A stretch of 41,273 bases of DNA from Thiotrichaceae bacterium. GTDB taxonomy: Bacteria; Pseudomonadota; Gammaproteobacteria; Eutrophobiales; Eutrophobiaceae. The translations under genes were made by a program, and so were the position numbers. Shown here in pieces: positions 17,703 to 26,121 of this stretch. The notes beneath the pieces are model-generated. The model made no database searches. It was not told the DNA's origin and saw only the letters and a program-made list of their open reading frames with translations. The stretch covers positions 1-41,273 of the forward strand of contig DUBV01000011.1 of NCBI GenBank assembly GCA_012960105.1. Direction: 5' to 3'. Positions within the stretch are counted from its first letter, which is position 1; each line of letters opens with the position of its first letter.

Positions 17703-18158
17703 TTATTTCAATATATCTTTCTTTGATAAACAGCGTTCAATAAAGGATGCCCATGTTTCATTCGGTTGCCATATAACCAGCATGTCTTTTTCAACAGTTT
17801 CATTATCACAGTTTAGTTTTATAATGCGGTAAAGATATATAAAACAAACTACGCGCCAGTTGTAAGCGCAATGTACGAATATCGTCTTGTCATCATGTTG
17901 TTCCATTGCTTTGAAAAAATAGTTTATATTAGTTGGCTTATGCTTTTTGAAGATAACGGGAATATGAATGTAAGTCATATTATTTTTTTGAACGATTTGT
18001 TTTTCATTGATAATGGCGCTGGGCGAGTCTGCTGTTGCTAAATTAATAACGATCTTAATGCCCGCATCTTTGATCATTAGAAACTCTTCTACAGTTGGTT
18101 GCGCTGAAGTATGTATCTTGCCTGATATTTTTTTATATTGATTAAGATTGTTGAGCAT
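17703..18158 (-). CDS. Dual-specificity/PTP-like phosphatase protein with a CX4R loop
   Basis: A 151-residue protein of the cysteine-phosphatase fold, with the opening GKIHTSAQPTVEEF and IVINLA strand of the DUF442/BLH-like group. The P-loop region reads VHCAYNWRV: Cys97 and Arg102 are separated by four residues, whereas active PTPs have five (HCX5R). I recall similar HCA-x-N-x-R loops in proteobacterial relatives, so this may be a subfamily feature, and activity is uncertain. It starts 17 bases inside the glycosyltransferase gene and ends five bases before the nucleosidase gene, so it belongs to the SplB operon. Substrate unknown. Confidence 0.75.
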   Translation of the reverse strand: MLNNLNQYKKISGKIHTSAQPTVEEFLMIKDAGIKIVINLATADSPSAIINEKQIVQKNNMTYIHIPVIFKKHKPTNINYFFKAMEQHDDKTIFVHCAYNWRVVCFIYLYRIIKLNCDNETVEKDMLVIWQPNETWASFIERCLSKKDILK

Positions 18159-18972
18159 ATTGCTTTAATAACATCTCGAATTGTTCAGAGTATTCATTGT
18201 TGCCATGTTTCTCTGCACCTTTGAGAAAAATTTTAATTTTATGTAATAACATATCTATGGCAGCTAATTTGTCAGCTTCATATAAATTATTTGATGCAAT
18301 GCTTTTTTCCAAAGCTATAATCCGAAAACGATCCATGCCCCAGTGCTGTCGTGATAATTGATCGTCATGGCCGCCGAATTTATTGGTTAATGCTTCATCT
18401 AGAAATAGCACTGGGTATTTGCAACATATTCGTAGCCACATGTCGTAATCTTCACATGCGGGTAAATTTTCATCAAATAAACCTACATCATCAAATATTT
18501 GTTTATTAATTATGACTGACGATGGTGAGATAGCGCAAAGAGGCAGGCAATGTTGAAAAACATGACCGCCGAGTTTTTCATGTTTTTTACCCTGATTTAA
18601 TATTTTTCCATTTCTATACCATGTTTCATTAGTATGACAGATTAAATGATCCGGGTTATTAGTGAATGCTTGAAATTGTTCGGTTAGTTTGTTTGGTTGC
18701 CAACTGTCATCAGAATCAAGGAAACAGAGCCATTCACTACTTGATGCATTAATTCCGGTATTTCGCGCTGCACTTACGCCTTTATTGCTTTGTTTTATAA
18801 ATTTTATTTGCGGATATTGATTCTTTAATGATTCTTGAGTTTCATCGGTAGAACCGTCATCAATCACAATAATTTCATCCGCAGGCAAAGTTTGAGTAAG
18901 AACGGAGTCAATTGCACGTGGCAAAACAGATGCTCGGTTATAGCTAGGGATAATTACTGTGATTTTATACAT
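18142..18972 (-). CDS. Family 2 glycosyltransferase
   Basis: GT-A fold glycosyltransferase of family GT2, 276 residues. The N-terminus ITVIIPSYNRASVLPRAIDS and IVIDDGSTDET bind the nucleotide sugar. The metal-binding motif is D-S-D in CFLDSDDSW (about residue 85), and the putative base region is CEDYDMWLRI (about 175). No membrane segment is evident, so it is probably peripheral. Acceptor and sugar cannot be told from sequence. First gene of the minus-strand operon with the PTP-like, nucleosidase and SplB-like genes, overlapping the next by 17 bp. It is unusual company for a glycosyltransferase. Divergent from the SDR gene across 80 bp. Confidence 0.88.
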   Translation of the reverse strand: MYKITVIIPSYNRASVLPRAIDSVLTQTLPADEIIVIDDGSTDETQESLKNQYPQIKFIKQSNKGVSAARNTGINASSSEWLCFLDSDDSWQPNKLTEQFQAFTNNPDHLICHTNETWYRNGKILNQGKKHEKLGGHVFQHCLPLCAISPSSVIINKQIFDDVGLFDENLPACEDYDMWLRICCKYPVLFLDEALTNKFGGHDDQLSRQHWGMDRFRIIALEKSIASNNLYEADKLAAIDMLLHKIKIFLKGAEKHGNNEYSEQFEMLLKQYAQQS

Positions 18973-19052
18973 GGCAATATCTTGAGTTTACAGTTGGTAG
19001 CGTTAGAATAGCGCGCTCACGATTAACTACTCATATTATAAATGAAACGTCT

Positions 19053-19808
19053 ATGACACGCCTTAAAGATAAAATTGCAGTAATTACCGGTGCCAGTAGC
19101 GGTATAGGTCGCGGTATTGCTGAAGCCTTTGCTCGGGAGGGTGCGGATGTTGTCGTTAATTATCTAAAGTCCAAAGACAGCGCTGAATCATTAGTCGAAG
19201 AAATTAAGCAATCAGGCCGACGCGCTATTGCTGTACAGGCTGATATGGCGAATGAAGATGATATTGACCGTTTGATTGAAAAAACCATCGAAGAGTTTGG
19301 CCGTATTGATATTTGGGTCAATAATGCCGGTGCAGATATTTTAACAGGTACCGGTGCCGCGGCTGAAATTCATGAAAAACTGGAACATCTTATTGAAGTT
19401 GATCTTAGAGGAACGATTAACGCTTGTTGGTCGATAACTCAAACCATGCAAGAGCAGGGATATGGGGTCATTGTTAATATGGGATGGGATTTGGCAACGC
19501 ATGGTTTCGAAGGAACCAATCCACAAATATTTGCGGCAACAAAGGCAGGTGTACTCGGTTTTACCCGTTCTTTTGCGAAATCTGTAGGGCCTGAAATCAG
19601 GGTTAACTTGGTTTCTCCAGGTTGGATCTCAACGGCATTCGCAGAAGACCATATGGATGCTGAATATCGTCAGGCCAGAATCAGTGAAATTCCACTTGCG
19701 CGGTTTGGACGACCTGAAGACGTTGCCGCCGCTGTTGTTTTCCTCGCTTCCGATGATTCTTCTTATTTAACAGGTGAAGCTATTAAGATTAATGGTGGTT
19801 TAGTTTAA
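19053..19808 (+). CDS. SDR-family protein lacking the catalytic Tyr and Ser
   Basis: Classical short-chain dehydrogenase/reductase fold of 251 residues. The cofactor loop TGASSGIGRG (about 12-21), NNAG and the PG motif (VSPGWIST) are intact. The catalytic Y-x3-K is F-A-A-T-K (TTT codon, not Tyr), and the region where the catalytic Ser normally lies reads NMGWD. I recall a subfamily with an MGWD segment and Phe at this place, so it is probably a defined group and not a damaged gene. Its reaction, if any, is unclear, and a FabG role is unlikely. It lies alone between the divergent glycosyltransferase operon and a convergent zinc-ribbon gene. Confidence 0.85.
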   Translation: MTRLKDKIAVITGASSGIGRGIAEAFAREGADVVVNYLKSKDSAESLVEEIKQSGRRAIAVQADMANEDDIDRLIEKTIEEFGRIDIWVNNAGADILTGTGAAAEIHEKLEHLIEVDLRGTINACWSITQTMQEQGYGVIVNMGWDLATHGFEGTNPQIFAATKAGVLGFTRSFAKSVGPEIRVNLVSPGWISTAFAEDHMDAEYRQARISEIPLARFGRPEDVAAAVVFLASDDSSYLTGEAIKINGGLV

Positions 19809-19817
19809 TTATGTAAT

Positions 19818-20057
19818 TTAGAATAATTCAACTTCGCTGCTGTCATTCTCATCTCTATTTCTTTTATTCTCTTCAGCCAAGACTAAATCTTTAAGGTCAA
19901 TTAGTTCTTCGTCGTTAAAAGCTGAAATATCTAGATGTTGAAATGTTCTTTTTAAGGCTTGATTAGCTTGATGACAACTTTGATGTGCTGGACCTTTTCC
20001 GGGAACAGTGAATCCCTCAGCTCCAAAAACAGATTTATTACAAAATATGCATTTCAT
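19818..20057 (-). CDS. Small zinc-ribbon protein (DUF2175-like)
   Basis: A 79-residue protein beginning MKCIFCNKSV. Cys3, Cys6, His25 and Cys28 (GPAHQSC) form a likely single zinc site. A conserved middle (QALKRTFQHLDISAFNDEEL) and a charged helical tail follow. It fits a DUF2175-type family of unknown function as I remember it. It lies 59 bp downstream of apt on the same strand and may be cotranscribed. It converges with the SDR gene, nine bases apart. Confidence 0.7.
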   Translation of the reverse strand: MKCIFCNKSVFGAEGFTVPGKGPAHQSCHQANQALKRTFQHLDISAFNDEELIDLKDLVLAEENKRNRDENDSSEVELF

Positions 20058-20116
20058 TATTATTTATATGGAATATTTTTAAATTATTGGTTTTTTATAA
20101 ATTATAGAGCATAAAT

Positions 20117-20632
20117 TTAGTAATGAACTAATGAATGAATATCGTATTTCGATAATTTATCTCTACCTTTTAGAAAATCCAGTTCAATAACAAAAGCACA
20201 AGCGACTACTTCAGCGCCTAATTTCTCAACTAATTTACAACTGGCTGCAGCTGTTCCACCTGTAGCTAGTAAATCATCGACTAGTAATACACGGTCACCT
20301 TCTGCAAATGCATCAATATGTACTTCTAAAGAAGCAGAGCCGTATTCCAGGTCATAAGACATGCTGGCAACGTCGTAGGGTAGTTTCCCGGGTTTACGTA
20401 AAGGAATAAAGCCTACGCCTAGTTCCATAGCAGCAAGTGTCCCGAATATAAAACCTCGTGCTTCCATCCCGGCAACAGCGGTAATATTTTGTCCTAGAAA
20501 AGGATGAATTAATTGGTTTACCGAGAGTTTTAACATCGCTGGGTCTTTAACTAGGGGAGTAATATCTTTGAATTGTATTCCGGGTTCAGGAAAGTCTGGA
20601 ATATTTCGAATATAAGCTTCTAGGCGTTGCAT
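20117..20632 (-). CDS. apt: Adenine phosphoribosyltransferase
   Basis: Purine-salvage enzyme converting adenine and PRPP to AMP, 171 residues. The type I PRTase signature VLLVDDLLATGGTAAA is the PRPP-binding loop, and the adenine-side segments FPEPGIQFKDITPL and GMEARGFIFG are standard. The start is set at ATG 20632 because TTGGAGA lies six bases upstream. An in-frame TTG at 20644 would add four residues but has no ribosome-binding site. Adenine released by nucleosidases such as the one at 17 kb would be a substrate. Divergent from tag across 38 bp. Confidence 0.96.
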   Translation of the reverse strand: MQRLEAYIRNIPDFPEPGIQFKDITPLVKDPAMLKLSVNQLIHPFLGQNITAVAGMEARGFIFGTLAAMELGVGFIPLRKPGKLPYDVASMSYDLEYGSASLEVHIDAFAEGDRVLLVDDLLATGGTAAASCKLVEKLGAEVVACAFVIELDFLKGRDKLSKYDIHSLVHY

Positions 20633-20656
20633 GTATGTCTCCAATTAAATTTTCTC

Positions 20657-20662
20657 TATAAT
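20657..20662 (+). promoter_or_regulatory. TATAAT box just upstream of the tag start
   Basis: A consensus -10 hexamer eight bases before the GTG of the glycosylase gene, in the 38-bp divergent gap to apt. If used, transcription would begin within a few bases of the start codon, giving a nearly leaderless mRNA. No convincing -35 hexamer is present, so it may be chance in AT-rich DNA. Confidence 0.3.
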
Positions 20663-20670
20663 ACCGACAT

Positions 20671-21366
20671 GTGAAACAATATGGAAAGTTTGGTCTATTG
20701 AAATCATTTGAATTTATATACGACATTGCCGTTGAACGTTGTGGTGGTATTGATGCGTTGGAATCTGAGCTGCCAAAGCCGCGCACGACAAAACAACTGA
20801 AAAAACTAAGCGATGAATTTTGTTTATCGAATATGACAACTCGCATCTTCCAAGCAGGATTAAACCGAAAAATTATTGATAATAAATGGCCGGCATTTGA
20901 AGAAGTATTTCACCAATTTGATATTGATTTTAATCGCATGTTCAGTGATGAAGGATTAGAAGCACTAATGGATGAGAAACGAATTGTCCGGCATTGGCGC
21001 AAGATTCAAAGCGTGCGACATAATGCACAGATGATTCACGAATATAACGAAGAGCAAGGCGGTTTCGTTAATACGCTTGCGGAATGGCCTGTAGATAATA
21101 TCGTTGAACTTTGGGATGTATTGAAAAAACAATTTAAGCAACTAGGCGGTGCTTCTGGTCCATATTTCTTACGTCGAGTTAAAAAGGATTCTTTTTTACT
21201 TACGGGCGATGTAGTCAGGGCGATGATGACCTGGGGTGCGATAAATGAAATTCCGAAAAATAAAAAACAGAAACAACAGGTACAGAACTGCATGAATGAG
21301 TGGCATGTTGAAAGTCAAACATCATACTGCCAAATGAGTATGATATTAGCTCTGTCGGTCGATTAG
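20671..21366 (+). CDS. tag: DNA-3-methyladenine glycosylase I family protein
   Basis: Base-excision repair glycosylase of the Tag family (helix-hairpin-helix superfamily), 231 residues. Supporting segments are the alpha-helical core with LSNMTTRIFQAGLNRKII, WPAFEEVFHQFD, a DEKRIVRHWRKIQSVRHNA segment, LGGASGPYFLRRV and the C-terminal SQTSYCQMSMILALSVD. The product removes alkylated adenine in classical Tag. This divergent branch may have other substrates. The GTG start is preceded by no clear ribosome-binding site. The stop is one base before greB, so the two genes form an operon. Confidence 0.82.
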   Translation: MKQYGKFGLLKSFEFIYDIAVERCGGIDALESELPKPRTTKQLKKLSDEFCLSNMTTRIFQAGLNRKIIDNKWPAFEEVFHQFDIDFNRMFSDEGLEALMDEKRIVRHWRKIQSVRHNAQMIHEYNEEQGGFVNTLAEWPVDNIVELWDVLKKQFKQLGGASGPYFLRRVKKDSFLLTGDVVRAMMTWGAINEIPKNKKQKQQVQNCMNEWHVESQTSYCQMSMILALSVD

Positions 21367-21367
21367 C

Positions 21368-21871
21368 ATGGGACGTTGGCGACCACCTGCAGCAAAATCG
21401 GCTCCGTATATTACGCCTGAAGGCTATAAAATCCTTGAAGATGAAATGGCGGGACTTTGGAAAAAACGCAATGAAGTAGCGAAAGCTGTGACTGTCGCAG
21501 CAGCAGAAGGCGATCGTTCCGAGAATGCGGAATATATTTATCGAAAGAAACAATTACGTGAAATTGATTCTCGCGTAGGTTTTTTACAACGACGCATGCC
21601 GAAATTGACTGTGGTTAGAGAAATTCAGGATAAGCAGCGTATATTTTTTGGAGCATGGGTTACGGTTGAAGATGAAGAGGGTAATGAGTCGCGGCATCGT
21701 ATCGTTGGTGCTGATGAATTTGATCGTCACAAACAATTTATTACAGTTGATTCACCATTGGCAAAATTATTATTAGGAAAGACTTTAGATGATGAAGTGA
21801 TACTAGAACGAAAAGGGACTGATCAATCTTTGTATATCACTAATATCGAGTATGAAAATACTGAAAACTAA
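21368..21871 (+). CDS. greB: Transcription elongation factor GreB
   Basis: Factor that inserts a coiled coil into the RNA polymerase secondary channel and stimulates cleavage of backtracked transcripts. It is 167 residues, with the N-terminal coiled coil about 15-85. The tip motif EGDRSENAEY contains the Asp and Glu that hold the catalytic metal. A C-terminal FKBP-like domain includes the SPLAKLLLGKTLDDEV segment. The RWRPPAAKSAPYITPEGY opening points to GreB and not GreA. It begins one base after tag, so translation is coupled. No terminator is seen in the 38-bp convergent gap to aas. Confidence 0.95.
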   Translation: MGRWRPPAAKSAPYITPEGYKILEDEMAGLWKKRNEVAKAVTVAAAEGDRSENAEYIYRKKQLREIDSRVGFLQRRMPKLTVVREIQDKQRIFFGAWVTVEDEEGNESRHRIVGADEFDRHKQFITVDSPLAKLLLGKTLDDEVILERKGTDQSLYITNIEYENTEN

Positions 21872-21909
21872 CCAGGTTTGAATTTCACTAATTTATTTAA
21901 TTTATCCAT

Positions 21910-24093
21910 TCAGCCGGCATCGTTTTTATCATTGTCATCAGAAGCTACAAATTTATTAAGAGTGATATAATCCGTCTTGCCCGTGCCTAACACCGGTATT
22001 TTATCAACAACCATCACCGTTCTTGGAATACTTAAGTCACCAAACTGATTAGCTCTGGCAGTTTCCAGTAATGGTCTTCGTTCCGCATCTTTTTTCTCTG
22101 TAATGAGAATAATGCGTTCACCTTTTCGCTCATCGTATACAGCAACAGCGGCATGATTAATATTAGGCCAGGTCAACATAGCAAGTTCTTCAGTAGCCGA
22201 TAGTGATACCATTTCACCAGCAACTTTAGCAAACCGTTTGGCGCGGCCTAAAATCGTTATATAGCCTTCTTCATCGATATCAGCGATATCGCCAGTATCA
22301 TACCAGCCGGTACCGCGCTCCGTTTCTGGAGGCTGTATTTTTCCTTCTTTACCATGCAACAAATAACCTTGCATAATATTTGAACCTTTAACAACAAGGT
22401 GTCCACCGCGATCTATACCTTCGGCCGGTCTTAAATAATATTCCATACCGGGAATGATGCGGCCTACCGTGCCGGACTTGTTTAACATTAAGTGATTTAC
22501 TGAAATTACCGGGCTTGCTTCAGTAACGCCATACCCCTGCATAATGCGGATGCCATATTTGTTTAACCATAACTGAGACGTGTCTTCATGTAATTTTTCT
22601 GCGCCAGCAACAACACATTTTAAAGAATTAAAGTCATAAGGGTGTGCGTAACGCGCATAGGCTTTGAAAAATGTATTGGTGCCGAAAAAGATGGTCGCGC
22701 CAAGTTGGTAGATTAATTCAGGTATAAGTCGGTAATGCAATGGTGTCGGGTATAAAAATATTTTCGCACCGCCAAACAAAGGCATTAAAAAACCGGCATT
22801 AAGACCAAATGAATGAAACAAGGGTAAGCAGCTAAAGACTATTTCTGCAGGGTTAAAATAAATATGGCATTTAACCTGAGAATAATTGGCTAAAAGATTA
22901 CTATGAGATAACACAACACCTTTCGGGTGACCTTCAGAACCTGACGTAAAAAGAATGACGGCTGTTGCGTCAGGGTTCATGTTTTGGTTTTGTCTGGCGT
23001 AATGTATAGCTGGAGTTAAGCTCATAATTAAAGCCGACAATTTTTTAAACAACCCAATTTCTTGTTTAAGGTCTTCTAAATAAATTACTGTATTATTTTT
23101 TTCAAGTTCCACTGCCATTTTATCGAGTTTGGCTTGAGTAATAAATTTTCTAGACGTGTATATAGTTTTTATTTGTGCTGTTTCACAAGCACGATTAACA
23201 GCGAGTGCACCAGCAGAAAAATTCAACATGGCTGGAATACGACCAATGAATTGTAAGGCAAAGAAAAATACGGGTAGTGCATTAACGTTGGGTAATAATA
23301 CTCCTATATGTTCGCCGGAAAGCGTTTGCTTTTTAATTAACTTGCTTAATAAAATGCTGCGCAAGATTATTTGTTTATAGGTTAATGTCTCTCTACTTGC
23401 ATCTTCTAAAACCGTAGTATTCTTATTAAAAAAACTACTCGCATTTAGCAAGGTCGAGTAAAGTGTAGTTCGTTGATTAAAACTTGAATAAGACAACTTG
23501 TACAATAAGTCCTGTAACTGTCTTGCTGCTACCTTTCTGCGAGCATGTCCTTTTAACTCTTCACCAATGCTAATCTTTTCTGGAGCTAGAACGGTTAAGG
23601 TGATTTTCGGAAACCAGCGTACATAGCCTCGCCCTTTCATATAAGACAGACGGCCAAACTGTGCTCCTTCTATACGAATAGGAAGAATGTTTGCATCACT
23701 TTTATCTGCAATTAAGCCGGTGCCTTCATAAATTTTCATTAAGGTTCCAGATGTCGTAATACGACCTTCAGGAAAGATCACCACTTTATTATCTTGTTTG
23801 ATGTATTTGATAACGGTTTTAATTGATAGCGGATTAATCGCATCCATTTCGAATAAACGCACCAAACATAAGAATGGTTTGAAGGCTTTTTTTGCCGCAA
23901 TCTGGGTGTTAATTGCAAAAGTAGGTGTTTCCGGTAGCCATGCATAAAGCAACACGCCATCAAGCAGGGATGTGTGGTTAGCAATAATTAAGACGCGATC
24001 TCCCGCCTTCTCATAATTTTCCATGCCACTGACTTCAACTCTGAATAACAGTCGCAGAAGCAATTTAATAAAAAATTTGAATAAGTGGATCAT
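21910..24093 (-). CDS. aas: Bifunctional acyltransferase/acyl-ACP synthetase
   Basis: Membrane-associated protein of 727 residues for lysophospholipid recycling: it activates fatty acid on ACP and transfers it to 2-acyl-lysophosphatidylethanolamine. The N-terminal PlsC domain (about 1-200) has NHTSLLDG with His40 and Asp45, and FPEGRI (107-112). The C-terminal AMP-binding domain (about 215-715) has the ATP loop LFTSGSEGHPKGV near residue 380, the GYGVTEASPV motif and YDTGDIA. No LplT transporter is fused, unlike some longer homologues. The ATG has no strong ribosome-binding site. It follows mltD on the same strand after 92 bp, with no evidence of cotranscription. Confidence 0.93.
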   Translation of the reverse strand: MIHLFKFFIKLLLRLLFRVEVSGMENYEKAGDRVLIIANHTSLLDGVLLYAWLPETPTFAINTQIAAKKAFKPFLCLVRLFEMDAINPLSIKTVIKYIKQDNKVVIFPEGRITTSGTLMKIYEGTGLIADKSDANILPIRIEGAQFGRLSYMKGRGYVRWFPKITLTVLAPEKISIGEELKGHARRKVAARQLQDLLYKLSYSSFNQRTTLYSTLLNASSFFNKNTTVLEDASRETLTYKQIILRSILLSKLIKKQTLSGEHIGVLLPNVNALPVFFFALQFIGRIPAMLNFSAGALAVNRACETAQIKTIYTSRKFITQAKLDKMAVELEKNNTVIYLEDLKQEIGLFKKLSALIMSLTPAIHYARQNQNMNPDATAVILFTSGSEGHPKGVVLSHSNLLANYSQVKCHIYFNPAEIVFSCLPLFHSFGLNAGFLMPLFGGAKIFLYPTPLHYRLIPELIYQLGATIFFGTNTFFKAYARYAHPYDFNSLKCVVAGAEKLHEDTSQLWLNKYGIRIMQGYGVTEASPVISVNHLMLNKSGTVGRIIPGMEYYLRPAEGIDRGGHLVVKGSNIMQGYLLHGKEGKIQPPETERGTGWYDTGDIADIDEEGYITILGRAKRFAKVAGEMVSLSATEELAMLTWPNINHAAVAVYDERKGERIILITEKKDAERRPLLETARANQFGDLSIPRTVMVVDKIPVLGTGKTDYITLNKFVASDDNDKNDAG

Positions 24094-24185
24094 CAGGCCA
24101 TTGTACCTAATAAACGGTTTAAATATGAGGGCTGTTCGCTAGTAACATATGGATATAGCGATTTAATATGAGGATTTTTTAAGTG

Positions 24186-25823
24186 TTAGGCGCCAGTGGT
24201 AGTTTGTTGAACGATTAAGTTTTGGCCCGGTTGCAGGTGCTTACCTTTTTTGATGTTATTCCATTTGAGTAGATCTTTAACATGGATATCAAATTTTCTA
24301 GCGATTAACCAGAGTGAATCACCATGTTGAACGGTATAGGCATTCCCATTTATAGCTGTGCTTTTAGCCGCAGTCTTTATGATATTTGTTTCTTTTTTGT
24401 TTTCATCATCTTTAACCCAGACCGTTAGTTTTTGTCCGAGTTTTAATATGCTTCTTTTGGAAATACCATTCCATCGAGTAAGTTGACTGACACTAATGCC
24501 GTAATGACGACCGATATCCCAAAGGTTGTCGCCACGTTTTACAGAATAGATATAACGTTTGCCATCACCGGTGGTTTTAAGTCCTTTATACTTTCTGGCA
24601 TCGGCACTTAATGAATAATATTTCTTGGATTCTTTCGCTGTGGGTATCAATAACGAACGGCCTTCACGAATCATACTGCGTTTCAAACGATTGATTTGTT
24701 TTAAAGCAGAAACACTGGTTTGATAACGAGATGCAATCTGACCTAATGTTTCACCTTTACGAATAACATGCTGTTGCCATTTTATGCGTTCAGATTTAGG
24801 CAAGGCAGCTATTTTCTGTTTGAAATCTGCGACTTTATCGACAGGTATCAATAATTGGTGCGGGCCAGCAGGATCGGTTGCCCAACGACTGTACCCAGGG
24901 TTCAAGGTATAAACCTCATCAATTGATAAGCCGGATAATTTTGATACTGTGGCTAAATCAATTTGACTACCGACATCAACCTTTTCGAAATACGGCTTAT
25001 TAGCAATCGCTTTGAAATTAACCTTATGTTTGTCACTATTTTTTAGAATTTCGGCAATAGCTAATAAACTAGGAACATAGTTACGGGTTTCGCGTGGTAA
25101 GCGTAATGACCAGAAGTCTGTACTCTTGCCTTTTTTCTTATTCTTTCTGATGGAGCGTGCAACATTACCTTCACCCGAGTTATAAGCAGCAAGGGCATGG
25201 AACCAATTACCGTTAAATTGTTTGTGTAAAGCTTCAAGATAATCAAGTGCCGCATCAGTTGCCGCAGTAATGTCGCGTCGCCCGTCATACCACCAGTTCT
25301 GCTTTAAACCAAAGCGTCTTCCTGTGGCAGGAATAAATTGCCAAATACCGGATGCACGACTCGGTGAATAAGCAAATGGATGATAAGCACTTTCAACAAT
25401 CGGTAATAAGGCCAAATCCAGAGGCATATTACGTTCTTTTAATTTAGTGATGATATGAAATAAGTAAGGCGCGGCTCGATCAGCTACCCGATCGATGTAT
25501 TCCTGATTACGTGCAAACCAGGCCATTTTTTGTTTAACGCTGCGTCTGTCTGTATGCAGATCAAATTCCAGTCCATCTTTTAGTAATACCCAAACATCAG
25601 AATATTCATGGGGTTTTGCGACTTGGTTTTCCAGTTCCTCATCAACATTAATTGCTGATGAGGATTTCTCAATAGTTTCTGGCAGATGTGTATCGAGAAC
25701 GAGTTGATGGCTTTGCTTAGCGGTCGTTTGTGCTTCGACAGAGTCGGGTTGGGTTGGGGCAAAATTACAGCCGCCTATTACTAGTGGTACAAAGCAAAAA
25801 ATTGCTTTACGTATCATATGCAT
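24186..25823 (-). CDS. mltD: Membrane-bound lytic murein transglycosylase D
   Basis: Lipoprotein (545 residues) that cleaves peptidoglycan glycan strands with 1,6-anhydro product. The signal peptide ends in lipobox VIGGC with Cys19. The SLT domain (about 120-270) has the catalytic Glu in LPIVESAYHPFAYSPSRASG, then WQFIPATGRRFGL and ALAAYNSGEGN. Three LysM domains follow, starting near residues 350 (IRKGETLGQIASRY), 430 (VKRGDNLWDIGRHYG) and 497 (VQHGDSLWLIARKF). The first ATG is preferred because AGGA lies seven bases upstream. The gene is next to gloB, as in many gammaproteobacteria, but here a palindromic repeat separates them. Confidence 0.95.
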   Translation of the reverse strand: MHMIRKAIFCFVPLVIGGCNFAPTQPDSVEAQTTAKQSHQLVLDTHLPETIEKSSSAINVDEELENQVAKPHEYSDVWVLLKDGLEFDLHTDRRSVKQKMAWFARNQEYIDRVADRAAPYLFHIITKLKERNMPLDLALLPIVESAYHPFAYSPSRASGIWQFIPATGRRFGLKQNWWYDGRRDITAATDAALDYLEALHKQFNGNWFHALAAYNSGEGNVARSIRKNKKKGKSTDFWSLRLPRETRNYVPSLLAIAEILKNSDKHKVNFKAIANKPYFEKVDVGSQIDLATVSKLSGLSIDEVYTLNPGYSRWATDPAGPHQLLIPVDKVADFKQKIAALPKSERIKWQQHVIRKGETLGQIASRYQTSVSALKQINRLKRSMIREGRSLLIPTAKESKKYYSLSADARKYKGLKTTGDGKRYIYSVKRGDNLWDIGRHYGISVSQLTRWNGISKRSILKLGQKLTVWVKDDENKKETNIIKTAAKSTAINGNAYTVQHGDSLWLIARKFDIHVKDLLKWNNIKKGKHLQPGQNLIVQQTTTGA

Positions 25824-25865
25824 GGCGAAATCCTAAGGATCATCTGCCTTTTGGTCAAGCAATTT

Positions 25866-26108
25866 ATGAGCATCTCTGAAAATTGACTTTTTTCGCGATT
25901 AATATGCCGTTCCTTATAAATCATTTATGGTAGGCGGCGTCAGCTCCGTGCTCGAATACTCACAGAGTAGGATCTCCTCATGTATTAATCATACACTCCG
26001 GTTCTCGGCTTTGGCTTCCTGCGTCGCTCTACCTCCTGCATCCATGCAGTCGTGTGCGAGGTGCTTCCGTGTCCTCACAAAAAAATCCTGATTTTCAGAA
26101 ACACTCAT
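25866..26108. repeat. Palindromic intergenic element A (ERIC/IRU-like)
   Basis: It fills most of the 298-bp gloB-mltD gap. The ends are inverted repeats: 25866-25883 matches the complement of 26091-26108 at 15 of 18 positions, including TCTGAAAAT/ATTTTCAGA. An internal hairpin has TGTAT (25981-25985) and ATACA (25991-25995), with an extra 18-bp segment before it that contains TACTC/GAGTA. It shares long segments with element B at 32.7 kb (CGCGATT-AATATGCCGT, GGCGGCGTCAG, GTGCTCGAAT, ATACACT, CTCACAAAAAAATC). Bases 26027-26054 match, inverted, 38080-38107 at 25 of 28. No gene is evident. Confidence 0.8.
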
Positions 26109-26121
26109 CGATAAATTAACG

